A stretch of 49,913 nucleotides of DNA from Bartonella queenslandensis (GCF_018155095.1 NZ_NAAI01000013.1:1-49913), one strand, 5' to 3'; shown: positions 13,854 to 23,427, counted from the first letter of the stretch. Numbers and translations: made by a program. Notes: generated by a model from the sequence alone, not told the origin.

Positions 13854-15212
13854 TTAATCTTTCCACAATCTTATAAGGACAGCGCCATCAGCTCCAGCAC
13901 CACTTGGAGAAAAATCTCCATGAGCACCAGCTCCACCGCCGCCAAAACCACGCCCTGCTTTTCCTGAACTATAGGAACCTTGCCCCATCCCTCCAGAACC
14001 ACCCCTTGATGTATCGCCCCCAGCATCACCGCCATTACCACTTGTTTTACTCGTAATTCCACTCGTTCCAGCATAACCATTTCCCCCTTTGGCTAATCCT
14101 GGATATATGTTTGTTGCTAAACCAAAATTTCCCCCCACTCCTCCAGCACCACCACTTCCTGAATAGTAGTCAGTAATATAACCGTTTCGTGAACTATAAT
14201 AAGCACCCCCACCACCATTTCCTCCTTTAGCGGTAATAAAATTCTTTCCAACGGTTGTTGTTCCTCCAGAATTACCTGTTGCACGGCGCGAGGCAACAGA
14301 AGCTCCCCCTTTACCAACGATGATATCCTCATGACCATTTAAACTGGCTTTATAGCCATACCAGACTGAACAACCGCCACCGCCGCCGCCGCCTCCTAAT
14401 CTTGGCGTATCCGCTCCGCCACCACTACCCCCACCGCCCCATGCTTGGATTTCAACCCTAGTTTGGTCCGTTACCCAATCGGGCCACTCAATCTTCCCAT
14501 CTTGCGTATACAGCAATTCAGCATCGGCAATAATGAGTTTATTAATCAAATCTTTTTTGATTTTTTTAATTTCATGCTTGAGAATATCTATTTCTGATTT
14601 CGTATAAACAAGATCTCCATCGACTTTTAAAGGTCCTTTAAGAAAGCTTCCGCTTGCGCTTAGACGGGTGACCACTTCGGTATTATGGATGAGGCTAAAC
14701 GGAGAATTACCTAATAGCTCTAAACCACCACTCATAGTGACTTTGCTGGTAAATTTATTGTAATTCTGCCATTCATTGGGATTTGCTAAACGCCCATAGC
14801 TTGTCAGATCTTGATTGATCTTGGCTCTAAAATCATCAAGCCCCACAATGTCTTCGGTTTTATGTTGATGTGCTCCTAACAGTGAGACAGCACTGCCAAA
14901 GGTAAAATTGTTGTTGCTTGATTTGTAGAGAACATAATTGTTGGCGGCATCTTCTGCCCCCTCAATATCGCTTAAATCAGCAAAAGTGAAGGTTTTATCC
15001 GCTGCCATTTTGCCATTGAGAGCGCTTTCTAGATCTGTGATTTCGCTTATGGTATGCGTGTGGTGTAAAGGCGCCTTTTGGTCTATTTTTTTCTCAACAG
15101 CCAAAAGTGCTTGGTCAAGTTTGCCCAAGTTCTCGCGCAAGATTGGGAATTCAGAACTGATAAAACGCCCTTCTTGTGGCAATTCCATGTCGAGTTTTTT
15201 GGTTTTGGTCAT
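13854..15212 (-). CDS. Tail fibre protein with glycine-rich C-terminus
   Basis: 452 aa. The N-terminal part has the collar pattern LHHTHTISEITDLESALNGK and GAHQHKTEDIVGLDDF, where HTH/HQH motifs often coordinate iron in fibre tips. The C-terminal 190 residues are extremely glycine-rich (GGGGSGGG, GGGGGGGG, GGAGG repeats) with scattered aromatic residues, as in adhesive fibre tips with polyglycine sheets. It likely binds the bacterial surface receptor. It is the last gene of the 30.9-13.9 kb late segment. Confidence 0.8.
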   Translation of the reverse strand: MTKTKKLDMELPQEGRFISSEFPILRENLGKLDQALLAVEKKIDQKAPLHHTHTISEITDLESALNGKMAADKTFTFADLSDIEGAEDAANNYVLYKSSNNNFTFGSAVSLLGAHQHKTEDIVGLDDFRAKINQDLTSYGRLANPNEWQNYNKFTSKVTMSGGLELLGNSPFSLIHNTEVVTRLSASGSFLKGPLKVDGDLVYTKSEIDILKHEIKKIKKDLINKLIIADAELLYTQDGKIEWPDWVTDQTRVEIQAWGGGGSGGGADTPRLGGGGGGGGCSVWYGYKASLNGHEDIIVGKGGASVASRRATGNSGGTTTVGKNFITAKGGNGGGGAYYSSRNGYITDYYSGSGGAGGVGGNFGLATNIYPGLAKGGNGYAGTSGITSKTSGNGGDAGGDTSRGGSGGMGQGSYSSGKAGRGFGGGGAGAHGDFSPSGAGADGAVLIRLWKD

Positions 15213-15225
15213 CTCTGTTTTCCCC

Positions 15226-18200
15226 TCATACTATGCCAGCGCCAAAATCACGCACCATGGACCGCGCCGCCGGTCCACCGGTAAGCGTGAGTTTAAGGCG
15301 TGCTTGTTTGGCTGTCTTGTCACCACTGATAAATTTTCGCTCTGTCCAAAGAGGCTCGGATAATTGTTCTGTTTCATCGAGTTTTAAAGGGACAAACGCT
15401 CCATCATCCAGCTGCATCTTCAGTAAAAAAGTTGCACCACCTGGCAAAAAGGTTTTGATATAGCTGGTCAGTCTCGCCTTTTCCCCAAAGGCAAAAGCAC
15501 GCGTGACATAAGTGGCTTCCTTATGGATCTTTCCTGCAATCAACTGAATAGGGGCAAATAACACCGGTGAGAGTTTTTCTGTGCCTTTAAGAATGGCGCG
15601 AAGCTTGACCTTTTCACGGATATATTCGGTAAGGCTTAACAATTGAAAGGGAAGCAACTGATAAATTGTGCCGTTATTGCGTTCAATTTCAAAGAGGACA
15701 GAACACTCACTTGACGGCAGTTCAACCGCTGCACGCACTTGTAAATCAGAGCAGTCCACAAGATCAAATTCACCTAAATCAACCCTCTTTTCTGTTTGCC
15801 TATAGCGGGCAGCGAGCACCCTAAATGCCAAGGCCTCATCTTGATGGGCGCTCCAGCTCTTGGCATTGACCGAGGAAAAACGGGGACCCGTCACATAGGG
15901 GTGGCTTGAGACATATCTTTGGTTGTCTTTATCAAAATCCCCAAGTTTAGCCAGTGAGACAGAATGATCAGCATCATCGGTTTTAAGCACAAAAGCAGTT
16001 AGACGATCATCGGGCACGAGAAGTGGCACATCATAGCGTGCGCCAACCCATCCGGTTTTTGCACCCTTCATAGAATAAGATGTTTGGGCTTGAATATCAG
16101 CGGTAGGATAACCGTTTTCGGTGGTGACCAAATCAATCACCAGATCATGGTTTTGATTGCCTATTTTACAAAGGTGGAAATCAACCCCCGTGATTTGTCG
16201 TGTTTCATCGGGGGTAAAGACTTGGGCTTGCGGGTCATAGGCTGTCCATATTTTCACTGTGGTGGTCCGTCGCATCACCTTTACATCAATCACCCCTTGA
16301 CCCGTAAAAAGCCCTGTTGCTGTTGTTCCACCTTTCCCTCGTGCCACAACGTTTTTTGTACCAGCCGTAATATTCGCAGGAATGCTAAAGGTGCCTTCAA
16401 GGGTGCCTTTGCTATCGGCAACAAGGCGGCTTGTTGGCAAGACATTGACACCATCAAAGGTAAGGCTTTGCAAGATTTCGCCACTGCCAAAGCCTTCAAT
16501 CTTAAAGTTCAGCTTCATTTGCCTTAAAAAATCGATCTGCTCCCTTGCGGCATTGACCAAATCATCCCGCACTTCTGTGTTACGGATAGTTCTCCCACGG
16601 TTCCAGCCCATATTGAGTTGATTGGTCACACTGGAGAGCCAATCGGTGCGCTGTTCATGCCAAAAATCTGTTGCGGGGTTAAGGGTGACTGTTCCAGGCA
16701 AGGGTGCAAAATTTTGATAGGGATTGATCTTTTCGCAAGCGGTTGTCAATTCTTGTGCAATGATGACTTCATTTGTCCAGTCAAGGGTAACGGGTGCTGT
16801 CAGATGAGCGGTGTAAAAAGTTGGATCAATGGCAAGCTGTAAAATGCCATGACCAATAGCCCCTGTTTGGGGAAATCCTTCATCTCTGTAACTGTCATCG
16901 AGAAAAGGGTCAACAAACATGCCTTTTTTGGCAACGGGCTCCTTAGAGTCAACATTACTTTTAATACGCTCTAATTGCATGAGGCGATCAAGGGAGAGCA
17001 CCCGTTGAAAATAACGCCACATCTCATCATAAGGGGCAACACGCGTGCCATCATTAACCACAAGGGGGGTGCTAAGCCAATTATTGGTAATGGTGGCAAG
17101 GGAGAGCACATCATCAGGGACACTGGGCGCCATGGGTTGGTCTGAGGAGACCCCTTTGATATAGACGACATTGCCTTTTGTGTTGAGACCAATACGGTCA
17201 ATGCGGGGCAATTTGTAAGTGTAACTCACAATAATATCACCTCCCTCAGCCCCTCCTGAGACGGTGATTTCCTGCGCTGTGACTTTATCAGCCGTGATTT
17301 TTGCACGGGTGCGGTAGGTCACCGTATAGCTGCTTCCTGGTAAGGGTTCATCTCCCACCGGTGCCCAATCAATAGTGTCTCCGGTTTTTTTGAAATCCTT
17401 ACCTTCTTTAAATTCCTTGGTTCCTTGAACAATTTTGATAAAGGCGGTGATGCTTTTATCGGGAACACCATCACGCCCAGCAGCAACCGCACCACGGGTT
17501 ATCGTCACGGTTTTTTCTTTCGTCAACAAAAGGGAATGAACAGCAGCAATGGGAGCGTAATAGGGTTTAAAGGTAAAGCTTGTCTTGCCCTTTGGAGGTG
17601 CAAAAATATGGGTTTCACTAGGAACGGCACTTGTCGAAAAGTCTTGCATCTCTTCATGGCGCAAAGCAGCCAAGCGCTTGCGTTTGAAACCATTGATATT
17701 GGCTTCTCCCTCTTGAATACTGAACACCTGCTTTTGTCCCTCTTGCCCCAACGCTGTGACACGGCATCCCCCCACGATATAATGTCCATGGGCGCGGTCG
17801 TACGTCGCAATGGCTTGCATGGCCGGTTCAAGCAGAGAGGGGGATTTTTGATCAATCAAAACGCCATCTTGCAAAATATAAACCGGAAAAAACGAGCCTT
17901 TCTGGTCATCATCTTTGAGAGCCCAGACAAGTTTTGCAACCTCGCGTGCTGCTCCGGGCTCTCCTTCTGCCAAGGATCCTGGCACTTGTCCCAACAATTC
18001 TGGATCATCCTCATAGGTCACCCATTTCTTTTGCAACTTTACACCGATTTCCACACGCCCAATCATGGACATATTCTCCAAGACAGCATCACAGACAGGA
18101 AATATATCGCCTGCAATATAAATCTTGCCCTCCGTTAAGGTAACGGTTTTTGTGTCTTTGTTGACAAAAGCATCAGCCCGTTCAACGCGGTCTCCTTCTT

Positions 18201-18369
18201 TTGCCACAAGGCGCCCCAAACGGTCATGACGCCCCCTGATGATGGTTTGCATTTCATTGAGTTCACCCGCTTGAAGAAAAGAGCGCTGTCCATAAAACAC
18301 CACGCTTTGTTGTTCATCTTTGCCGATTGATCTGTCAATTGCAAAGGGCAAGCCACTTTCATGTTTCAT
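15226..18369 (-). CDS. Large DUF4815 tail/baseplate protein
   Basis: 1047 aa, the largest gene in the window. LPFAIDRSIGKDEQQSVVFYGQRSFLQAGELNEMQTI and RHDRLGRLVAKEGDR match the start of DUF4815 proteins, which lie between tail protein I and the fibre in many myoviruses. It is probably a baseplate or fibre-network component; its exact role is unproven. The gene starts two bases after the I gene stops and ends 13 bases before the fibre gene. Confidence 0.8.
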   Translation of the reverse strand: MKHESGLPFAIDRSIGKDEQQSVVFYGQRSFLQAGELNEMQTIIRGRHDRLGRLVAKEGDRVERADAFVNKDTKTVTLTEGKIYIAGDIFPVCDAVLENMSMIGRVEIGVKLQKKWVTYEDDPELLGQVPGSLAEGEPGAAREVAKLVWALKDDDQKGSFFPVYILQDGVLIDQKSPSLLEPAMQAIATYDRAHGHYIVGGCRVTALGQEGQKQVFSIQEGEANINGFKRKRLAALRHEEMQDFSTSAVPSETHIFAPPKGKTSFTFKPYYAPIAAVHSLLLTKEKTVTITRGAVAAGRDGVPDKSITAFIKIVQGTKEFKEGKDFKKTGDTIDWAPVGDEPLPGSSYTVTYRTRAKITADKVTAQEITVSGGAEGGDIIVSYTYKLPRIDRIGLNTKGNVVYIKGVSSDQPMAPSVPDDVLSLATITNNWLSTPLVVNDGTRVAPYDEMWRYFQRVLSLDRLMQLERIKSNVDSKEPVAKKGMFVDPFLDDSYRDEGFPQTGAIGHGILQLAIDPTFYTAHLTAPVTLDWTNEVIIAQELTTACEKINPYQNFAPLPGTVTLNPATDFWHEQRTDWLSSVTNQLNMGWNRGRTIRNTEVRDDLVNAAREQIDFLRQMKLNFKIEGFGSGEILQSLTFDGVNVLPTSRLVADSKGTLEGTFSIPANITAGTKNVVARGKGGTTATGLFTGQGVIDVKVMRRTTTVKIWTAYDPQAQVFTPDETRQITGVDFHLCKIGNQNHDLVIDLVTTENGYPTADIQAQTSYSMKGAKTGWVGARYDVPLLVPDDRLTAFVLKTDDADHSVSLAKLGDFDKDNQRYVSSHPYVTGPRFSSVNAKSWSAHQDEALAFRVLAARYRQTEKRVDLGEFDLVDCSDLQVRAAVELPSSECSVLFEIERNNGTIYQLLPFQLLSLTEYIREKVKLRAILKGTEKLSPVLFAPIQLIAGKIHKEATYVTRAFAFGEKARLTSYIKTFLPGGATFLLKMQLDDGAFVPLKLDETEQLSEPLWTERKFISGDKTAKQARLKLTLTGGPAARSMVRDFGAGIV

Positions 18370-18370
18370 G

Positions 18371-19477
18371 TTAAAACCTCAATAAAATTTTGAATTGTTC
18401 GCGAACATCAGCACGCAAAGGAATGTTGATCGGTGTTTTAAGGATCTCTACACCGCCCTTTAGTTCACCCTCGTCACACCAAAGTTTGCCAGGGGGTGTC
18501 TGCTCTGCCACAGTGCCATGAACGAGGAGGGAAACAGAGGCGGCTTGTTTGTCCTCAACATCCTCAAAATCTGTGCGGGCGGCAAGAAACAACAGAGTGC
18601 CAGTTGGGGAAGGGTTAAATCTGTTACCACAATGGCTGTAGGCGCCATCGATCGCTTGTTCAATAGGCTGGACAATGCTGCATCTTCGATACCCAATCAG
18701 AGCATTGTTTGCGTCTCTTAAAGCCAAATAAAGGGGACGGTTTTGGAACCACTCTGCCATAAGGATATCGCGTTCATGTTTTTTGACCGAACACCAGGGA
18801 AAATTTGCCAACTCCCAAGGATAATCAATTTGATCCCAGCTTAACTCCTCGTCAAAGTCATCAATCCAGTTGCCAATGCGTTTGCCTTCTTCTTTTGTGA
18901 GCGTGTGATTGATTTCTGTTGTGCGTCCAAAAGAAAACAGAGTGCCACGAGCTGTAAGACAGATGCCACTCTCGAAGTCCAGCATGCTGTCATCAAGACG
19001 TGACATATTGCTCTCTATGGCTTCCACATCATAACCATAGGTCCCACGGCGAAAATCAGAACGCAAACTTTTGGAAAGTCTCACAATCGCTTCAATGGCT
19101 TCAAGGCTACTTTGTTCAGGCAACTGGTTAAATTCAAGTTGAAAGGAATTCCACCATGCACGCCCAGACCATGCGGGTGTAAAGTGCGCAGAAAGCTCTA
19201 ACCATTGAAGTCCCAACTCAATGGCGGCAACAGAGCCGCGCAGGCGCTGCCATGCAAGACCTTGGTCAATCAAATCATAGAGGTTTGGAACATAAGGCGA
19301 AAGTTCACCAAGTCCATATTCTTCAATCAACCATGGCAAAAAGCGGGGAGGGCGTGTGATCAGTTTTGCACGGGAAATCCCCAAAACAGACCCATCAACA
19401 TCTTGATGAAAGTCGCAAGCATCGGCAAGGCGTTTCTCAAATTCTGTTGCATGTGAGGGGAGGAGCGAGCCAACCAT
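18371..19477 (-). CDS. I: P2 gpI-like tail protein I
   Basis: 368 aa, longer than P2 I (about 176), so it carries a C-terminal extension. The N-terminal part has the Tail_P2_I pattern: SLLPSHATEFEKRLADACD, FLPWLIEEYGLGELSPY, LAWQRLRGSVAAIELGLQWL. It forms part of the baseplate wedge. The start overlaps the J stop by one base. Confidence 0.85.
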   Translation of the reverse strand: MVGSLLPSHATEFEKRLADACDFHQDVDGSVLGISRAKLITRPPRFLPWLIEEYGLGELSPYVPNLYDLIDQGLAWQRLRGSVAAIELGLQWLELSAHFTPAWSGRAWWNSFQLEFNQLPEQSSLEAIEAIVRLSKSLRSDFRRGTYGYDVEAIESNMSRLDDSMLDFESGICLTARGTLFSFGRTTEINHTLTKEEGKRIGNWIDDFDEELSWDQIDYPWELANFPWCSVKKHERDILMAEWFQNRPLYLALRDANNALIGYRRCSIVQPIEQAIDGAYSHCGNRFNPSPTGTLLFLAARTDFEDVEDKQAASVSLLVHGTVAEQTPPGKLWCDEGELKGGVEILKTPINIPLRADVREQFKILLRF

Positions 19478-20304
19478 TAGCGCGCCCGCCCTTTAAAGTT
19501 TAAGGTGATTTTGCCAATCGATAAGATTTCTTCATCACAAACTGCACTGTCCTTTGTTGGTGTAATGGCAATCACTTTCTGGACACCAGCTATCATCAGT
19601 TTTGAAACCCACCACGAGAGGCTTAATTCACGACCAATGGCTTGTTCTTGTTTCCAAGCCGTGCGTAAATTTTCTTCCATTGTTGTGAGAATTTTCAAAG
19701 ATGTTTCCGGCAACAGCCAAACATCGGCTTCTAAATCCAGCACTTGTTTGACAGCAGCATGCACAATGATGGTATCATTGGTCATGATGATATTTTTTCT
19801 GTGAAGAGCTTGTGAAACTGTTTGTAAGAGATCTTCAGAGGCTGTCCCTTCTTCATTATTGCCAAAAACAGCAACATAGATAGTTGGGTCTTTGCCTTTA
19901 CGATAGATAATCGCATCTTTCACTCGACTATCGGCTGTCAAGGCGATAAGCTTGTAATAGGGTTCTGTTCCACTTCCGTTTCCCCCACGGGCATGAAGCT
20001 GTATGCGTTCACGATACCTCTCATCACTCTCTCCCTCTATGCGGGCAATACCATGCCAGTTTCCTAAAGCATCAAGGGATTCACCGGTGGCAAAATCAAG
20101 AATATTATTGCGTGCTGCCTCGTTAATACGCTGTCTTAAAAGCAGTTCTCGATAGCTAAAAGCCTCTATGACTTTTACGGCTGGATCACTTTCCAAAAAT
20201 ATATATTCGGGTAAAAGCTCTTTTAAATGGGTAAGAACAGCAGCGCGGATTTCTTCAAAAGAAAGTTCTGTAATAATTTCCGGTTTTGCAAGCGCTCTAC
20301 TCAT
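19477..20304 (-). CDS. J: Baseplate assembly protein J
   Basis: 275 aa, Baseplate_J family. LSFEEIRAAVLTHLKELLPEY, DFATGESLDALGNWHGIARIEGESDERYRERIQ and the ARGGNGSGTEPYYKLIALTADSRVKDA core are diagnostic. It builds the baseplate periphery with W and I. The gene overlaps W by four bases and I by one. Confidence 0.92.
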   Translation of the reverse strand: MSRALAKPEIITELSFEEIRAAVLTHLKELLPEYIFLESDPAVKVIEAFSYRELLLRQRINEAARNNILDFATGESLDALGNWHGIARIEGESDERYRERIQLHARGGNGSGTEPYYKLIALTADSRVKDAIIYRKGKDPTIYVAVFGNNEEGTASEDLLQTVSQALHRKNIIMTNDTIIVHAAVKQVLDLEADVWLLPETSLKILTTMEENLRTAWKQEQAIGRELSLSWWVSKLMIAGVQKVIAITPTKDSAVCDEEILSIGKITLNFKGRAR

Positions 20305-20642
20305 TGTATCAATAATCCTTCCATGGTGATGGGCTTTCCTGATGGCAAATACATGCCCTCAAAGGACAGAGAAACTTGTCCGGTTCCAAGCATTTTAAAA
20401 TCAATCTTTTTCAGCTTAAAACGCGGTTCCCACTTGTCCAAAGCCTCGGCAATGGCGGCATAAAGGGCAACGGCAAAAGCATTATTCACTGGCGCATCAA
20501 TGAGTTCTGCAATGCGTGAACCATAATCACGTCGCATCACCCGTGTGCCAATGCGTGTTGATAAGATATCAATAATCGACTGCCGCAAATGCTCTATGCC
20601 AACCAATGGTTTTCCTGTTGTACGGTCCATTCCACTGTTCAA
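20301..20642 (-). CDS. W: Baseplate wedge protein W (gp25-like)
   Basis: 113 aa, GPW_gp25 family. GKPLVGIEHLRQSIIDILSTRIGTRVMRRDYGSRIAELIDAP carries the conserved R-x-M-R-R-x-Y-G-S motif. It is a lysozyme-like wedge nucleator in contractile tails. The order V-W-J-I equals that of P2, and all neighbours overlap by four bases or fewer. Confidence 0.93.
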   Translation of the reverse strand: MNSGMDRTTGKPLVGIEHLRQSIIDILSTRIGTRVMRRDYGSRIAELIDAPVNNAFAVALYAAIAEALDKWEPRFKLKKIDFKMLGTGQVSLSFEGMYLPSGKPITMEGLLIQ

Positions 20643-21328
20643 TTCGGACCTCCTGTCATGGAACCACCAGGGAAAACACCCCTATGAACATGGGTTGCTC
20701 CTACATTGGTGCTGTTATGCTTTAATTCCCTTGAATTGATGGAAACCTCATTGTCTGAATGAAGAGAAACATCTTCCTGCGAATTGAGTGAAATGTTCCC
20801 CTCTGCTTTTACAGAAATGTTGCCCTTTGCCTTTAAACTCAGATCACGTTCTGAGGTGATTTTTATGCCTTCTGGTGCACTAAGCTCTAGCTTACCAGCA
20901 TCCCCTTTGAGTGACACACCATCAGAGATGGTTAGGATAAACTTTCCTCCCGACTTGATGTTAAGGGCATAGGTGTTTTGTTCATCATCATATTCAAGGC
21001 TGGTGCCATCGGGATAAAGTGTTTTATGAATATTGCCTTTATCGGCTACTTGGTTCGCATCGGTATGAATAGAGCCAACAATCACCCCTTGTGATAAATC
21101 GCCTGATGATGAGACAACAACCACTTGCTCTCCAACATCGCGCCCCTCATAAGAGCGTGTTTTACCGGCGCGGGCTTGGGTATCTGGAATCCAATCACTG
21201 ATAAGATTTCCAGTTTTTACGCGATAGCGTGCGTTTTTATGGTCGACATGGCTAATTTTCCCCACCACAACCATATTGGCTACGCGTCTCTTTAAATCGG
21301 TGATCTCTTTATCGCGCCGCTCTAACAT
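20639..21328 (-). CDS. V: Baseplate spike protein V (gp5/VgrG-like)
   Basis: 229 aa from ATG 21328, chosen for its GAAGGTGA site; the ORF extends to 21421 but would then overlap its neighbour by over 100 bases. KRRVANMVVVGKISHVD and an OB-fold with RAGKTRSYEGRDVGEQVVVVSSSGDLSQGVIVGSI are typical of Phage_base_V. The C-terminal repeated ISVKAEGNISLNSQEDVSLHSD forms the beta-helix spike. It punctures the cell envelope on contraction. Confidence 0.92.
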   Translation of the reverse strand: MLERRDKEITDLKRRVANMVVVGKISHVDHKNARYRVKTGNLISDWIPDTQARAGKTRSYEGRDVGEQVVVVSSSGDLSQGVIVGSIHTDANQVADKGNIHKTLYPDGTSLEYDDEQNTYALNIKSGGKFILTISDGVSLKGDAGKLELSAPEGIKITSERDLSLKAKGNISVKAEGNISLNSQEDVSLHSDNEVSINSRELKHNSTNVGATHVHRGVFPGGSMTGGPN

Positions 21329-21851
21329 GGTCACCTTCAATTTTATGGTATTTGTCTTCGTTTCCCATACCTGTTTCGGGTTTAAAACCGACAAGGGGTT
21401 CAACAACTCTTGCGGTTGCATTTCCTTCGTTAGGAGAGGGGATATTGGTGATGTAAGTCACGTCAAAGGTTAAAATTGCACCGTGGAGCGCTAGGGCGCC
21501 ATTATCACCAAAGGCAAAAGCAATATTTTGCAGGCGGCATGTCTCAACAGTGTTGTTAAGATTGGGGTTGGCATGGAAAATCTCTTCAACTTCCCATGCT
21601 AATTGGTCAACAAAGCGTGCACCCTCTTCACATGTTGCATAGCATTCAACATCTACTGTTAAAACACGCCGCCTTAAGCCAAAATCATGTCCATCTTCAA
21701 TGGTTTCATTTTGCGTTGAGATATTAATAGCCGGCATTGTTTCAATAAATAAATTGAAATCACGCATATTGAAAACATTGTCGCCAGCCACTGTTTGTGC
21801 TGCCTTTATCAAAGCAACAAATGTTTCTCTTATCGTCTCGCGGGGATGCAT
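21309..21851 (-). CDS. Tail terminator-like protein (lambda gpU-like)
   Basis: 180 aa. TIRETFVALIKAAQ at the start, FNLFIETMPAINISTQNETIEDG, RRVLTVDVECYATCEEG, VDQLAWEVEEIFHANPNLN and LTFDVTYIT resemble lambda U-type tail terminators, which cap the tail and meet the neck. Assignment rests on pattern and position between head and tail genes. The expected partner, a Z-like protein, is not beside it but at 34925-35503. Confidence 0.55.
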   Translation of the reverse strand: MHPRETIRETFVALIKAAQTVAGDNVFNMRDFNLFIETMPAINISTQNETIEDGHDFGLRRRVLTVDVECYATCEEGARFVDQLAWEVEEIFHANPNLNNTVETCRLQNIAFAFGDNGALALHGAILTFDVTYITNIPSPNEGNATARVVEPLVGFKPETGMGNEDKYHKIEGDHVRAAR

Positions 21852-21884
21852 GGGAGCTCCTGTTCAATTAAGTGTATAAAGTGA

Positions 21885-21913
21885 TTGACTAGGGTTAATA
21901 ATGATACTATTAT
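21885..21913 (+). promoter_or_regulatory. Promoter of the first HicAB module
   Basis: TTGACT (21885-21890), 17 bases, TATTAT (21908-21913), then only five bases to the ATG at 21919. The transcript is therefore predicted to be leaderless. This also fixes the start at 21919 rather than the upstream ATG at 21901, which lies inside the promoter. Confidence 0.65.
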
Positions 21914-21918
21914 TGGTT

Positions 21919-22173
21919 ATGAGTAATAAAGTTGAAAAAATAATCAGCTTGATGAAAGTAACACCAAAGAACATTAAGTTTTCAGATTTGTTGGCTGTAT
22001 GTGTCTATTTCTTTGGAGAACCGCGGAACAATGGTACAAGCCACTTTGTTTTTAAAACACCGTGGCTTGGTGATCCTCGTGTGAATATTCAAAAAGATTC
22101 TGGCAATAAGGCAAAAGCCTATCAGGTCAAACAAGTCTTACAAGCGATAGAAAGGATGAAACATGAACAATAA
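21919..22173 (+). CDS. hicA: HicA-like toxin
   Basis: 84 aa from ATG 21919. KNIKFSDLLAVCVYFFGEPRNNGTSHFVFKTPW and GDPRVNIQKDSGNKAKAYQVKQVLQAI match the dsRBD-like HicA family, with the conserved GTSH catalytic histidine segment. It would degrade RNA when unneutralised. It overlaps hicB by 11 bases, with the toxin first. Confidence 0.82.
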   Translation: MSNKVEKIISLMKVTPKNIKFSDLLAVCVYFFGEPRNNGTSHFVFKTPWLGDPRVNIQKDSGNKAKAYQVKQVLQAIERMKHEQ

Positions 22174-22480
22174 TCATTATACATATCGTGTTTTGTGGTC
22201 GCGAGAAGATGAGGAATATGTTGGATTATGTGCAGAATTCCCATCTCTTTCATGGTTAGACGCTCAAGCAGAGAAAGCGTTAAAGGGCATTATGGATCTC
22301 GTTTCAGAGGTTGTTGAGGATATGCAACACAACGGAGAAGAGGTCCCTGTGCCTTTGTCACATGGTAAATATAGTGGTAAGTTTCAATTAAGAATTCCTC
22401 CAGAACTTCATAGAAAACTGGCAATTCAAGCCGCCGAAAATGGTGTAAGTTTAAATAGATATATTTCTTCTAAACTTTAA
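22163..22480 (+). CDS. hicB: HicB-like antitoxin with ribbon-helix-helix
   Basis: 105 aa. The N-terminal partial RNase-H-like domain (YRVLWSREDEEYVGLCAEFPSLSWLDAQAEKALKGI) is the HicB hallmark. The C-terminal end (GKFQLRIPPELHRKLAIQAAENGVSLNRYISSKL) is a ribbon-helix-helix for autoregulation. Partner of the HicA at 21919. Confidence 0.88.
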   Translation: MNNNHYTYRVLWSREDEEYVGLCAEFPSLSWLDAQAEKALKGIMDLVSEVVEDMQHNGEEVPVPLSHGKYSGKFQLRIPPELHRKLAIQAAENGVSLNRYISSKL

Positions 22481-22525
22481 AGCTTTTAAAGGCAGCTTAT
22501 ACGCACCAAAAAAAGATTAATTTTT

Positions 22526-22798
22526 ATGGAAACCTCTCAATTAAAACAAATACCCGTTTTCACAACGGATGAAGAAGCAGAAAACTTTGTTGATACTGCT
22601 AATCTTACGGATTATGACTTAACTGGTTTTAAACCCGTTCATTTTGAATTCTTACCTAAAGAAGCTTCTATAAATATTCGCTTGCCTCAAGCACTTATGA
22701 AAGCTTTAAAGGAAAAAGCGAAAAATCAAGCTATTCCTTATACACGCTATGTCAGACATTTGATCGAAAAAGATTTACGAAAAAGTCACTATAATTAA
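22526..22798 (+). CDS. Orphan CopG/BrnA-like antitoxin
   Basis: 90 aa. TSQLKQIPVFTTDEEAENFVDTANLTDYDL and EFLPKEASINIRLPQALMKALKEKAKNQAIPYTRYVRHLIEK fit the CopG_antitoxin family, whose toxin usually lies directly upstream. The only gene upstream is hicB, 45 bases away, so the toxin appears to be missing. It could neutralise a chromosomal toxin; that is inference. Confidence 0.75.
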   Translation: METSQLKQIPVFTTDEEAENFVDTANLTDYDLTGFKPVHFEFLPKEASINIRLPQALMKALKEKAKNQAIPYTRYVRHLIEKDLRKSHYN

Positions 22799-22868
22799 CT
22801 TTGCGCCTATTATTAATAATAGAGCAAACAGAGAGACATTAAAATGTGTTACAGTATAAACAAAAGCC

Positions 22869-23177
22869 TTATAACCCAACTGCTTTACGTAAAATGTCAT
22901 CGACTTTTGATTGCCACCCACGACCAAAGGCTTTAAGTTTTTTTAAAACATCTGGTGACAAACGAATTGATACTTGCTCTTTAGGGTTATCAATTTGTGG
23001 TCGCCCTCGAGAACGTTTAATGCTTTCAGCTAAATCAGGAAATACTTCTGCAAATGATTTTGCTTGAGCAATTTGTTCATCTGTCGCTTCTGGAGCGTCT
23101 GGATCATGTGCAATTTCTTTTTGAATTTCAGCCTCTTCTTCATCGGTGAGAGGTTTAATATATGGATATTTCGTCAT
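22869..23177 (-). CDS. brnA: BrnA-like antitoxin
   Basis: 102 aa. Acidic N-terminus (PLTDEEEAEIQKEIAHDPDAPEATDEQ) and a C-terminal ribbon-helix-helix: RGRPQIDNPKEQVSIRLSPDVLKKLKAFGRGWQSKVDDILRKAV, the BrnA signature. It overlaps the BrnT stop by four bases. The start has an AAAGGAG site. Confidence 0.9.
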   Translation of the reverse strand: MTKYPYIKPLTDEEEAEIQKEIAHDPDAPEATDEQIAQAKSFAEVFPDLAESIKRSRGRPQIDNPKEQVSIRLSPDVLKKLKAFGRGWQSKVDDILRKAVGL

Positions 23178-23422
23178 AATATTAAACTCCTTTCTTTTTT
23201 GCTCGCACGTCTCATAGAAATGATAGAAACCGCTTCATCGCCAAGTGTAGCAAAAACGACTGCAATAACATTATTGGTAAAAACATTAATAGCCATAAAA
23301 CGTCCTTGCTTTGCTGGAAGGATGATCGCTGTTTCAAAAAATTCTATTTGAAGATCAGCAAAATCAAGCCCATGTTTTTCAATGTTTTTGTGTCGTTTAA
23401 TTTCATCATAAGTAATAATCAT
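23174..23422 (-). CDS. brnT: BrnT-like toxin
   Basis: 82 aa. DEIKRHKNIEKHGLDFADLQIEFFET and AVSIISMRRASKKERSLI are diagnostic of BrnT, a RelE-fold ribonuclease. The promoter -10 box lies five bases before the ATG. The module occupies the junction between head and tail genes. Confidence 0.9.
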   Translation of the reverse strand: MIITYDEIKRHKNIEKHGLDFADLQIEFFETAIILPAKQGRFMAINVFTNNVIAVVFATLGDEAVSIISMRRASKKERSLIL

Positions 23423-23427
23423 AAATT

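Noticed and set aside
13871..14338. Val/Leu/Glu-rich minus-strand ORFs inside the fibre gene
   Set aside because: Frame shadows of the glycine-rich repeat (GGT/GGA codons read as Val/Glu).
13900..14460. Repeated CCACCGCC/CCTCC units suggestive of a tandem repeat or CRISPR
   Set aside because: They are codon-level repeats of the polyglycine fibre tip; there are no regular repeat-spacer units anywhere in the window.
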